DNA of 64,000 nucleotides from Bog-756 sp963699105 (GTDB lineage Bacteria; Actinomycetota; Acidimicrobiia; Acidimicrobiales; RAAP-2): NCBI GenBank assembly GCA_963699105.1, contig CAVOTI010000005.1, positions 62,001-126,000 of the forward strand, read 5' to 3'. A program made the position numbers and the translations under genes. The notes beneath the pieces are model-generated. The model did no database searches. It was given only the letters and a program-made list of their open reading frames with translations, and was not told where the DNA came from. Positions 17,192 to 25,695 of the stretch are shown here, one piece after another. Each line of letters starts with the position of its first letter. The first letter of the stretch is position 1.

Positions 17192-18145
17192 TCATGAGCC
17201 CACCGTGGGCGACTGGGGCACCGAGACGTCGATGGTCGTTGCTCCCACGAGGGACGCGTGGGCGATGATGGCCGCCACGTCCTCGTACTTGGCGTTCCGT
17301 TCGGTGTCGGTCCCGAACGAGACGTTGATGCCCGAGTTGAGTCCCAGGTCGAGCGTGCGGTCCGGTTCCTCGGTCACCGAGACGACCTGGGCGGCGAACG
17401 CCCGGGGAAGGCTGCGGCTCACGGCCAGCCCGGGGGCGGCGACCGACGGCAGGGTGCTCCCCACCGGCGGGGGTGGCACCTGGCCCTTCGGGTCGTAGAC
17501 GGCCAGTTCCGGGAGGCCGGGAGGTTGGTCGAGCAGTACCTCGAGGGTCCGGCCCCGGCTGTCCAGCACCGACCATGCCGTGCCTGGACCGGCCATCGTC
17601 ACCCTGGGCACCCGTTCGGTGACCGAGACCGTCACGCCGTCGGGCCAGTCCCGCTGCACCTGGGCGGTGGCGATGAACGGCAGGGCCTCGACCCGGGCGG
17701 CGGAGGACCCCGGATCCATGCTGACCAGGGGCGGGTGACCGTCCAGCCCGGCGGCGGCCACGATTGCCGACGTGGGGGTGTCGGGGTGGCTGCCGGACAC
17801 GGTGACCACCCGGGCGCTGAACAGGCCGGTGTGGAGCAGGCCCCATCCGGCCACGGACAACACGACCACCCCCACCAGCCCGACGATCCAGCGGAGCCGG
17901 CGACGACCCTGCTTCCGCCGGACCGCCAATCGGCGTTGCCGGATCCGGGGGTCGATGGGCGCCGGCCCGCTCAGCTCCGTGTCCTGATCGTTGTCCTTTT
18001 CCCCCTTTCCCCCTTTTCCGCCCTTTCCTCCCTTTGCTCGTTGCCGTTGTCCTTGCCGTTGTCCTTGCCGTTGTCGGCCGTGCCCTTGCCTGTGTCCTTG
18101 CCCGTCTTCGTGTTTGTGCCCGTGGGTGCCGTCACGATGCTCCAC
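17192..18145 (-). CDS. ftsQ: Cell division protein FtsQ (POTRA domain)
   Basis: The 317-residue bitopic protein has an unusual 80-residue cytoplasmic tail made of short Gln/Arg and Gly/Lys repeats (GQRQGQRQR, then GGKGGKGGKGEK). One transmembrane helix (about residues 87-107) and a POTRA domain beginning FSARVVTVSGSHPDTPTS follow. The C-terminal beta domain contains WPDGVTVSVTERVPRV. FtsQ bridges cytoplasmic and periplasmic divisome parts and binds FtsL/FtsB. The tail is encoded by 12-bp and 9-bp tandem repeats between about 18000 and 18090, so its length may vary between strains. The ATG at 18145 overlaps the murB end by 14 bases. Confidence 0.9.
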   Translation of the reverse strand: MEHRDGTHGHKHEDGQGHRQGHGRQRQGQRQGQRQRAKGGKGGKGGKGEKDNDQDTELSGPAPIDPRIRQRRLAVRRKQGRRRLRWIVGLVGVVVLSVAGWGLLHTGLFSARVVTVSGSHPDTPTSAIVAAAGLDGHPPLVSMDPGSSAARVEALPFIATAQVQRDWPDGVTVSVTERVPRVTMAGPGTAWSVLDSRGRTLEVLLDQPPGLPELAVYDPKGQVPPPPVGSTLPSVAAPGLAVSRSLPRAFAAQVVSVTEEPDRTLDLGLNSGINVSFGTDTERNAKYEDVAAIIAHASLVGATTIDVSVPQSPTVGS

Positions 18146-19076
18146 CCTCCTGGTCAGCGAATCCGATCAGGCGCACCTCGGTCTGGAGGACCACGCCGGT
18201 GGCCCCGGCCACCGCGGCCCGCACATGGTCCATGAGCCGCTTCACGTCCTCGGCCGAGCCACCCGGGTCGGCTTGGATGAAGTTGGCGTGCTTGGTCGAC
18301 ACCTGGGCCGTCCCCAGGCGGAACCCCTTCAGCCCGCATTCGTCGATCAGGCGCCCGGCCGAATCGCCGGGGGGATTGGAGAACACCGAGCCGGCGTTGG
18401 CCCCGCCTGGCTGGTTGGCCCGGCGCCAGCGCACGATCTCGTCGATGGCCGCCTTTCCCCGGTCGGCATCACCATGCTCGAGCTGGTGACGGCCGGCCAC
18501 CACCACTTCGGTGGGACCCAGCTGGCTGTGGCGGTAGCCGAGGGCTAAGCGGTCCGGGCCGGATTCATGCACCGAGGCATCGAACAGGTCCACCCAACGG
18601 AAGCCCGACAGGGTGGCGGCGGTGTCGGAGCCGTGGCCGCCGGCGTTCATGCGGATGGCCCCTCCGACCGTGCCGGGCACGCCCACCGCCCACTCGAGGC
18701 CGGACAGGCCGGCGGCCGCCGTTCGCCGGGCCAGCACCGGGAGGCTGACGGCGGCTCCGGCCACCACCTCGGTGCCGTCCATGGCCAGCGTCTCGAACCC
18801 CGGACCCAGGGTGACGACCAGGCCGGGAAATCCCCGGTCGGAAACCAACAGGTTCGACCCTCGGCCCAGCACCAAGACGGGAACCCTCGACCCGGCCAGT
18901 GCCCTGGCCACTGCCACCAGCTCCTCCTCGTCGGCCGGATCGGCGAACAGGGCGGCCGGGCCGCCCACCCGGTAGGTGGTCAGGGCACCGAGCGGCTGGT
19001 GGCGGCGGGCCAACGACCCGAGGGCTCGATCCACCGACGTCAGGTCGTCGGACCAGGTAGTCAACGAACCGCTCAC
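18132..19076 (-). CDS. murB: UDP-N-acetylmuramate dehydrogenase
   Basis: MurB reduces UDP-GlcNAc-enolpyruvate to UDP-MurNAc using FAD and NADPH. The 314-residue protein shows the FAD-binding blocks VLGRGSNLLVSD and GVPGTVGGAIRMNAG. The catalytic Ser is in AGSVFSNP, and the late Glu is in LQTEVRLIG. The conserved HANFI block indicates the type I enzyme. The GTG at 19076 overlaps the murC stop (GTGA) and its own end overlaps ftsQ, giving the usual actinobacterial murC-murB-ftsQ order. Confidence 0.96.
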   Translation of the reverse strand: MSGSLTTWSDDLTSVDRALGSLARRHQPLGALTTYRVGGPAALFADPADEEELVAVARALAGSRVPVLVLGRGSNLLVSDRGFPGLVVTLGPGFETLAMDGTEVVAGAAVSLPVLARRTAAAGLSGLEWAVGVPGTVGGAIRMNAGGHGSDTAATLSGFRWVDLFDASVHESGPDRLALGYRHSQLGPTEVVVAGRHQLEHGDADRGKAAIDEIVRWRRANQPGGANAGSVFSNPPGDSAGRLIDECGLKGFRLGTAQVSTKHANFIQADPGGSAEDVKRLMDHVRAAVAGATGVVLQTEVRLIGFADQEGGAS

Positions 19077-20470
19077 CAGCCCGGGTCGGCCATCAGCTCG
19101 TCGGGGAGCGAGGTGAGATCGCCGGCCCCGAGCGTGCAGCAGAGGTCCCCCTCCTCGAGGATCTCCCCCACCGTGCGGCGGAGGTCGGACCGACCGGCCA
19201 CATAGAGCACGGGCATGTCCGGGAACGACCGGTGGACCGCATCGGCCACCAACTGCCCGGACACCCCGGGGACGGGGGCTTCACCGGCGCCGTAGACGTC
19301 GGTGACGACGGTGAGGTCGGCGTCGCCGAAGGCGGTGCCGAACTCCTCCCCCAGCTCGGCGGTCCTCGTATAGCGGTGGGGTTGGAACACGGCCACCACC
19401 CGGCGCCACTCCCCGTTGCGGGCGGCGGCCAGTACCGCCCGGACTTCGCTGGGGAGATGGGCATAGTCGTCGACGAAGGTCACGCCCCGCACCGTGCCCC
19501 GGAACTCGAACCGGCGGGCCACCCCGGCGAACCGGGCCAACGCCCGGGCCGCGGCATCGAACGGCACACCGGCGGCCAGTGCGGCCACCGTGGCTACTGC
19601 GGCATTGGTGGCGTTGTGGAGCCCGGGAACCGGGACATCCAGTCGACCCTGGTCGAGCCGGTTCGGCCCGACCAGGGTGAAGGACACCGAGCTGCGGGCC
19701 AGGGTCAGGTCGACCATGCGGTGGGTGCACTCGATGCCGGTGCCGACGATGTCGGCGCCGGCCGCCCGTCCGATGGCGGCCGCCACCGGATCGTCCCCTC
19801 CGACCACCCGGTCCTGACGGGCGTTGGCCACGAACTGCTCGAAGGCCGCCCTCACGGCGGCAAACGACCCGTAGTGATCGAGATGGTCGGCTTCGACGTT
19901 GGTGACGACGGCGATGTCGGGGGTGAGGGCCAGGAAGGTGCCGTCGCTCTCGTCGGCCTCCACCACCAGCCAGTCACCCTCGTCCCACACCGCGTTGGTG
20001 CCGATCTCGTTCACCTCGCCGCCGATCAGGAACGAGGGGTGCATTCCCGCCTCCACCAGCAAGAGGGCCAGCATGGATGCCGTGGTGGTCTTTCCGTGGG
20101 TCCCGGCCACGGCGATGCACCGCCGGAGCGAGGCGATGGCGGCCAGTGCCTCCGAGCGGGTCAGGACCGGGAGCCCCCGGTGGCGGGCCTCGGCGATCTC
20201 CGGATTGCTGTCGGCGATGGCCGACGAGGCCGTGACCAGGTCGGCGGAACCGAGATTGGCGGCTCGGTGGCCGATGTCGACATGGATCCCGGCCCGTGAC
20301 AGGCGGTCGGTGATCCCCGAAGACTTGAGGTCGCTTCCCGTCACGGTGTGGCCCATGGCGTGCAGGACGGTGGCGATGGCGCTCATGCCGGCGCCGCCGA
20401 TCCCCACCACGTGGACGGTACGCAGGCTGGCCGGATCGCCCAGGCGGCCACCCGGCTGGTCGGCACTCAC
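19073..20470 (-). CDS. murC: UDP-N-acetylmuramate--L-alanine ligase
   Basis: MurC adds the first amino acid (L-Ala) to UDP-MurNAc. The 465-residue protein has the N-terminal Rossmann-like domain starting VHVVGIGGAGMSAIA. The ATP loop AGTHGKTTT is at residues 122-130, and EADESDG and TNVEADHLDHYG follow in the central domain. The C-terminal domain contains VDDYAHLPSE, where many MurC proteins have AHHPTE; the His-to-Leu change is visible but its effect is unknown. The GTG at 20470 overlaps the murG stop by four bases; the frame is open further upstream but that is antisense-free shadow of murG. Confidence 0.96.
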   Translation of the reverse strand: MSADQPGGRLGDPASLRTVHVVGIGGAGMSAIATVLHAMGHTVTGSDLKSSGITDRLSRAGIHVDIGHRAANLGSADLVTASSAIADSNPEIAEARHRGLPVLTRSEALAAIASLRRCIAVAGTHGKTTTASMLALLLVEAGMHPSFLIGGEVNEIGTNAVWDEGDWLVVEADESDGTFLALTPDIAVVTNVEADHLDHYGSFAAVRAAFEQFVANARQDRVVGGDDPVAAAIGRAAGADIVGTGIECTHRMVDLTLARSSVSFTLVGPNRLDQGRLDVPVPGLHNATNAAVATVAALAAGVPFDAAARALARFAGVARRFEFRGTVRGVTFVDDYAHLPSEVRAVLAAARNGEWRRVVAVFQPHRYTRTAELGEEFGTAFGDADLTVVTDVYGAGEAPVPGVSGQLVADAVHRSFPDMPVLYVAGRSDLRRTVGEILEEGDLCCTLGAGDLTSLPDELMADPGW

Positions 20471-21654
20471 CGCCGGCTCCCGCGGTGGCCGGGCCGGGCG
20501 TTGGACTCGATCACCCGTGCCCCGGCGGCGGCGGCGTCGCCCCGGCCGATCGATGCCGCCGCCCGTCCCATCGCCTCGACCCGACCGGGCTCGGTCAACA
20601 GATCGTCCAGCACCTCGACGAGACCCTCGGCGTCCAGCTCGTGGTCCGGGACCAGCACCGATGCCCCGACCCGTTCCAGCACCCTGGCGTTGGCCGTCTG
20701 GTGGTCGCCGGGGGCACCGGGCAGGGGGACCAGCACCGAGGGGACACCGGCCACCGCCAGCTCGGCCACCGTCATGGCACCGGCCCGGCACACCACGACA
20801 TCGGCGGCGGCGTAGACGGCGTCCATCCGCTCCTCGTAGGGCACCCGGACCAGATGCAGCCCGGACCCGGCGCCGACCCCGCCGCCGTTGGCCGGCCCGG
20901 CCGGGGCCCCGTCGACCAGGGCGTACCCGTCCTCCTCCCAGTCCCGCCGGCCCACGATGTGGTAGATGGACCGATCGGCCCGGTCCCTCCACCGATCGGC
21001 CAGCTCGGCCGTCACCTGGTTGAGGTGGCGGGCGCCCAGCGATCCGCCGAACACGGCCACGGTGGGCCGGTCGGCCGGGAGTCCCAACGAGAGCCGAGCC
21101 GCGCTCCGGTGCCGGCTGTCGCGCTCGACGGCGGCGATCTGGGCCCGGACCGGGGTACCCGTGACCACGGCCCGGGGCAGTGGATTGCCCTCCCAGGCCA
21201 CGGCGCTGGCCCGGGCGAAGCGCCCGAACATCCGGTTGGCGGCCCCCGGGACGGCGTCGACGTTCACCAGCACCAGAGGCACACCGAGCACCACGGCGGC
21301 CAGAGATGCGGCCGCACTGGCATAGCCGCCCACCGACACCACCACCCGGGGACGAGCCCGTAGGACGACGCCGAACCCGCGGGCACAGGCGACGGCCAAC
21401 CCGCTCAGCGCGGCCAGGTTGGCCTCGATGGCCCGGGGGGACAGGCTGCGGACGATCCCCCGTCCGGGCAGCAGGGTGAAGGGGAACCCCCGCCCTTCCA
21501 GCACCGTCCGGTCCTGACCGCGGGCGGATCCGACGAACTCGATGGCGTCTCGGCGGTGACCGGCGTCGACCAGGGCCTCGGCAATGGCCAGGGCAGGTTG
21601 GAGGTGCCCTGCCGTACCACCCCCTGTCACCAGGGCGAACCGCTCTCCGCTCAC
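20467..21654 (-). CDS. murG: UDP-N-acetylglucosamine--N-acetylmuramyl-(pentapeptide) pyrophosphoryl-undecaprenol GlcNAc transferase
   Basis: MurG converts lipid I to lipid II at the inner face of the membrane. The 395-residue GT-B enzyme has the N-terminal TGGGTAGHLQPALAIAEAL loop, given here in 19 residues, and VVSVGGYASAA. Between the domains is VFGGSLGARHLN, and the UDP-GlcNAc site is CRAGAMTVAELAVAGVPSVL, with PLPGAPGDHQTANA following. The GTG at 21654 overlaps the ftsW stop (GTGA). Compared with E. coli MurG it has a Gly-rich insertion near residue 275, which is common in high-GC actinobacteria. Confidence 0.96.
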   Translation of the reverse strand: MSGERFALVTGGGTAGHLQPALAIAEALVDAGHRRDAIEFVGSARGQDRTVLEGRGFPFTLLPGRGIVRSLSPRAIEANLAALSGLAVACARGFGVVLRARPRVVVSVGGYASAAASLAAVVLGVPLVLVNVDAVPGAANRMFGRFARASAVAWEGNPLPRAVVTGTPVRAQIAAVERDSRHRSAARLSLGLPADRPTVAVFGGSLGARHLNQVTAELADRWRDRADRSIYHIVGRRDWEEDGYALVDGAPAGPANGGGVGAGSGLHLVRVPYEERMDAVYAAADVVVCRAGAMTVAELAVAGVPSVLVPLPGAPGDHQTANARVLERVGASVLVPDHELDAEGLVEVLDDLLTEPGRVEAMGRAAASIGRGDAAAAGARVIESNARPGHRGSRR

Positions 21655-23003
21655 CGTCTGACAGGTCGCAGCCGCAGACCGTTGGATCCGGTCGTCGAGC
21701 GTTCGTGGGAGGCGATGTTGATCAATATGCCGGCGGCGGCCATGGTGATGACCAGCGACGATCCACCGAACGAGATGAACGGCAACGGGATGCCGGTCAC
21801 CGGCAGCACCCCGATCACCGCGCCGATGTTGATCACCGCCTGACTGGTGATCCAGGTGGTGATCCCGACGGCCAGCAGGCTCCCGAACCGGTCGGGGGCA
21901 CGGGTGGCGGCCCGCAGGCCGAACCAGGCCAGGGCGAAGAAGAGGCCGAGGAGCACCACCGCCCCCACCAGGCCCAGCTCCTCCCCCACCACCGAGAAGA
22001 TGAAGTCGGTATGGGCGTTGGGCAGGGTGCCCCACTTCTCCCGGCCGCCGCCCAGGCCCAGGCCGAACAGGTGCCCCGATCCGAGCCCGATCAGCGATTG
22101 CCACACCTGGTACCCGGTACCCGATCGGGTGGCCCCCGGGTTGAGGAAGGACAGGATCCTGTCCCGACGGTACGGATCGGCCAGCCCGACCAACAGGGCC
22201 AGACCACCGAAGGCGCCCACGATCTTGAGGATCGGGCTCATGGGCACCCCCCCGATGAACAGGACGCCGAAGGCGATGCAGGACAGTACCAGTGCCGTGC
22301 CCATGTCCGGCTGCTTGAGGATGAGAACGCCCGAGATGCCCAGCACGGCCAGTACCGGCACGACCACCAGCTTCGGATCGGACATCAGGTGGGACCGCCG
22401 GGTCACCAGGTCGGCGGCGAACACCGCCAGGGCCAGCTTCATCAGCTCGGACGGCTGCAACTGCAGCATGCCCACCCCGATCCAGCGCGACGAACCACCG
22501 GCCGACACGCCCAGGTGGGGAACGAGGACGGCGAACAGCAGCCCCACGGTCACCACCACCAGCGGGCCACGGACCCTGCGCCACTTCCGGTAGTCCATCT
22601 TGTAGGTCAACACCAGCACGCCGGCGCCGACCCCCATCCACAGCGACTGGCGGATCAGGATCGACCACGGGGACCCGTAGAGCTGCATCGAGATCAGGGG
22701 CGAGGCCGAACCGACCATGATGAGACCGAAGACGCAGAGGACGGCGACCAGCACGGCCAGGGCCGGGGCCGTACCGATGCGGGACATGACCCCTTCCACT
22801 CGGCTCGGGACGGTCGTCCTGGTCCCGTCGCCGGGAGCGGAGCCGGCGGGTCTGTCGGGTGTGCCGGAGCCCCCCGAGCCCCCGGGGCGGATGTGGCGGG
22901 TGGCAGATGGTCCCACCGTCGGCAACGGGCCCAACGGGGTGGCACGCCTCGACGGATGACGCCCCCGGACCGTCTCCTGGGTCGACACGTTCCGCTCAGC
23001 CAT
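21651..23003 (-). CDS. ftsW: Septal peptidoglycan polymerase FtsW (SEDS family)
   Basis: FtsW is the SEDS glycosyltransferase that works with FtsI to polymerise septal peptidoglycan. About ten transmembrane helices can be followed from residue 75. SEDS signatures are SSRWIGVG, LQPSELMKLALAVF, LKQPDMGTALV, HTDFIFSVVGEELG and the C-terminal GIPLPFISFGGSSLV. I place the start at the ATG at 23003, giving a 70-residue Pro/Gly/Arg-rich cytoplasmic tail. An ATG at 22787, preceded by GGAAGGGG, would give a shorter protein starting just before helix 1 and is equally possible. In this cluster ftsW follows mraY directly, without the expected murD. Confidence 0.94.
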   Translation of the reverse strand: MAERNVSTQETVRGRHPSRRATPLGPLPTVGPSATRHIRPGGSGGSGTPDRPAGSAPGDGTRTTVPSRVEGVMSRIGTAPALAVLVAVLCVFGLIMVGSASPLISMQLYGSPWSILIRQSLWMGVGAGVLVLTYKMDYRKWRRVRGPLVVVTVGLLFAVLVPHLGVSAGGSSRWIGVGMLQLQPSELMKLALAVFAADLVTRRSHLMSDPKLVVVPVLAVLGISGVLILKQPDMGTALVLSCIAFGVLFIGGVPMSPILKIVGAFGGLALLVGLADPYRRDRILSFLNPGATRSGTGYQVWQSLIGLGSGHLFGLGLGGGREKWGTLPNAHTDFIFSVVGEELGLVGAVVLLGLFFALAWFGLRAATRAPDRFGSLLAVGITTWITSQAVINIGAVIGVLPVTGIPLPFISFGGSSLVITMAAAGILINIASHERSTTGSNGLRLRPVRR

Positions 23004-23114
23004 GCCTGCGCCCGACACTGGTGGGCCGTCCGAAACAGGGCGCCGGCGTGCCACAAGGCATGATCTGCATCCTCCTAGCCTCGCCCACCCTGGCGTCCGG
23101 GTGGTGGAACCCCA

Positions 23115-24146
23115 TCAAACCTTCCCCACCGTGAGGAAGTCCCCGTAGAAGATGCCCAGCCCGAGGGCGGCGAACAGGCCGGCCAGAATCCAGAAACGGA
23201 TGATCACCGTGGTCTCGGGCCACCCCAACAGTTCGAAGTGGTGGTGCAACGGCGCCATCCGCAGCACCCGGCGATGGAACACCCGGAAGCTGATGATCTG
23301 GACCACCACCGACAGGGTCTCGATGACGAACAGGCCGCCGATGACGACCAGCAGGAGGTCCAGGTTCATCAGCAGGCACAGGGCGGCCAGTCCCGAACCG
23401 ATGGCGAGGGACCCGGTGTCCCCCATGAAGATCTTCGCCGGGGCGGCGTTCCACCACAGGAACCCGAGGCAGGCCCCGGCCAGGGCCACGGCCGCCACAG
23501 CCAGGTCGAGGGCGTCGGGGACGTGGTAGATACCGAAGTGGCGGTACTGCCAGTAGCCGATGATGGCCAGACAGGCGAAGCAGAATGTCGACGAGCCGGC
23601 GGCCAGTCCGTCCAGCCCGTCGGTCAGGTTCACGGCGTTGGCCGAGCCGGCGATGATCAACGTCGCCCACACCACCCACACCCCGGTTCCCAGGTTCAGG
23701 CCGATCGAGTCGTACCGGGTGAAGGACAGGGCGGTCGACGAGTGGGCCCAGTACACCGAGAGCAGGGCGAACAGCAGCCCGAGGCCGATCTGAGCCCCGA
23801 ACTTGGCCCGCTTGTTGAACCCCAGGCTCCGGCGGTTGCGCACCTTGATCCAGTCGTCGGCGAACCCGATGGCGCCGGCACCCACGATGGCCATCACCAC
23901 CAGGGCCCCCGAGCGCGAGAAGTTGACCCCGGGAACCAGGTGGGCGGCCAGATAGCCGATGAGCACGGCGGCCACGATCCCCACGCCGCCCATGGTGGGC
24001 GTCCCGGCCTTGGCGATGTGGACCTGGGGTCCGTCCTCCCGGATCTGCTGGCCGATGTTGTGTCGCACCAGCCACCGGATGAGGATGGGCGTGGACAGGA
24101 CGGCGACCCACAGGGCGATCCCACCGGCGGTCATGAGGGCGATCAC
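23115..24146 (-). CDS. mraY: Phospho-N-acetylmuramoyl-pentapeptide-transferase
   Basis: MraY makes lipid I from UDP-MurNAc-pentapeptide and undecaprenyl phosphate. The 343-residue protein has ten transmembrane helices and all catalytic blocks: TPTMGGVGIV, FADDWIKVRNRRSLG with the DD pair, NAVNLTDGLDGLAAG, AKIFMGDTGSLA and the cytoplasmic MAPLHHHFELLGWPET. The GTG at 24146 overlaps the murE stop (GTGA), so murE and mraY are directly coupled with no murF between them. The 111-base gap to ftsW has no room for murD. Confidence 0.97.
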   Translation of the reverse strand: MIALMTAGGIALWVAVLSTPILIRWLVRHNIGQQIREDGPQVHIAKAGTPTMGGVGIVAAVLIGYLAAHLVPGVNFSRSGALVVMAIVGAGAIGFADDWIKVRNRRSLGFNKRAKFGAQIGLGLLFALLSVYWAHSSTALSFTRYDSIGLNLGTGVWVVWATLIIAGSANAVNLTDGLDGLAAGSSTFCFACLAIIGYWQYRHFGIYHVPDALDLAVAAVALAGACLGFLWWNAAPAKIFMGDTGSLAIGSGLAALCLLMNLDLLLVVIGGLFVIETLSVVVQIISFRVFHRRVLRMAPLHHHFELLGWPETTVIIRFWILAGLFAALGLGIFYGDFLTVGKV

Positions 24147-25627
24147 CGGTCGGCCCCACCCGGCCCGTCGGCCCCCGCCCCGTCGGCCCCCACCCCGTCG
24201 GCCCCACCCGCCCCGTCGGCACCACGGCGTTCGGCCAGCGCCCGCTGGGCCTCCAGGCGGTCGTCGAAGGGCACCACCCGGTCGGCCAGGTACTGGGATG
24301 TCTCGTGCCCCTTGCCCGCCACCATCACGACGTCGCCGGCTCGGGCCAGACCCACCGCCAACCGGATGGCCCCGGCCCGGTCCGGTTCGACGGCCAGTCC
24401 GGACCGGTCCCCGATCCCCGACGCGATCTCGTCGATGATGGTCACCGGATCCTCGGACCGAGGGTTGTCCGAGGTCAGGACCACGACGTCGGCCCGGCGG
24501 GAGGCGGCGGCACCCATCTCCGGACGCTTGCCCGGGTCGCGGTCGCCACCGGCGCCGAACACCACGATCACCCGGCCGGGCCCGGCCATCTCCTTGGCCG
24601 ATGCCAGGGCCGCCTCCAGCCCGGTCGGCGTGTGTGCGTAGTCGACGATGACGGCGAAGGGCGGCCCGGAGGAGACCACCTCCATCCGGCCGGGAACCGC
24701 TCGGGCCGATGCCAGGCCGCCCACCACCAGGTCGTCGTCGAACCCGAGCGAGGTGACCACCCCGGCGGCCAGCAGGGCGTTGTCGACATTGAAGGCACCC
24801 GACAGGGGGACCTTCACCGTGCGTCCGTGCCACCGGAACGAGGTCGACCCCACCGACATCGTGATCTCGGTGGCCTCGGACCGGCTCACCGGGAGCACGG
24901 GGCGGCCGGCGCCCTCGATCTCCCGGGCCAGGCGGCGGCCCCACGGATCGTCCACGTTGACCACGACGGCCCGGGCCCGGGACGCTTCGAACAGCCTGGC
25001 CTTCGCCCTGAAGTACTCCTCCATCGACCCGTGGTGCTCGAGGTGGTCACGGCTGAGATTGGTGAAGGCGGCCACGTCGAAGACGATGCCGTCCACCCGG
25101 TGCTGGCTCAGGGCATGGGACGACACCTCCATGGCCACCGCCTGGTGACCGCCATCCCGGAGCTCGGCCAGCCGGCGCTGGAGCACCGGCGCCTCGGGCG
25201 TGGTCCGCTCGCCGTCCAGGGTCCCGACAGTGGCGGCCGAACGCCCGCCGTGCTCGAGAATGGACCGGACCAGGTGGGTGACGGTGGTCTTGCCGTTGGT
25301 GCCGGTGACACCCACCATGGTCATCGACCGGGCCGGGTGGTCGAAGAAGGAGGCAGCCACCGCCGCCATGGCCGGCCGCACCTGGCCGGTGGCCACCCGG
25401 ACCTGGGTGACGTCGAGACTCAGGAACCGGTCACACAGCAGCGAACCGGCCCCGGCCGCCACCGCCGCCGGCGCGTGGTCGTGGCCGTCGGTATGGGTAC
25501 CGGGGACGCAGCAGAACAACGAGCCGTCGGTCACCCGACGGCTGTCCAGCTCGACCCCTCGCACCTCGGTCGAGGCCGGATCCCCACGCACACCGACCAC
25601 GGCGATGTCGTGGATCAGTTCGCTCAT
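24143..25627 (-). CDS. murE: UDP-MurNAc-tripeptide synthetase (meso-diaminopimelate-adding)
   Basis: MurE adds the third residue to UDP-MurNAc-L-Ala-D-Glu. The ATP loop is VGVTGTNGKTTVTH, followed by EVSSHALSQHRVDG and FTNLSRDHLEHHG. The C-terminal SDNPRSEDP motif, with the DNPR Arg that contacts meso-diaminopimelate, fits the six dap genes in this window. The last 25 residues are a Gly/Ala/Asp repeat (GADGAGG-like) absent from typical MurE and encoded by GC-rich repeats at about 24150-24225. I chose the ATG at 25627, which matches the usual MurE beginning; a TTG 17 codons upstream is an alternative. MurF is not adjacent. Confidence 0.95.
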   Translation of the reverse strand: MSELIHDIAVVGVRGDPASTEVRGVELDSRRVTDGSLFCCVPGTHTDGHDHAPAAVAAGAGSLLCDRFLSLDVTQVRVATGQVRPAMAAVAASFFDHPARSMTMVGVTGTNGKTTVTHLVRSILEHGGRSAATVGTLDGERTTPEAPVLQRRLAELRDGGHQAVAMEVSSHALSQHRVDGIVFDVAAFTNLSRDHLEHHGSMEEYFRAKARLFEASRARAVVVNVDDPWGRRLAREIEGAGRPVLPVSRSEATEITMSVGSTSFRWHGRTVKVPLSGAFNVDNALLAAGVVTSLGFDDDLVVGGLASARAVPGRMEVVSSGPPFAVIVDYAHTPTGLEAALASAKEMAGPGRVIVVFGAGGDRDPGKRPEMGAAASRRADVVVLTSDNPRSEDPVTIIDEIASGIGDRSGLAVEPDRAGAIRLAVGLARAGDVVMVAGKGHETSQYLADRVVPFDDRLEAQRALAERRGADGAGGADGVGADGAGADGPGGADR

Positions 25628-25695
25628 GTACACAGGTGCGTGGTCCAATGGCTCCGTCGAGGGGAGGGGGCCGGGCAATCCGCTCGCAGGCCCAC

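Noticed and set aside
23004..23114. Remnant of murD between mraY and ftsW
   Set aside because: Only 111 bases are available, and no Mur-ligase motif can be read in any frame.
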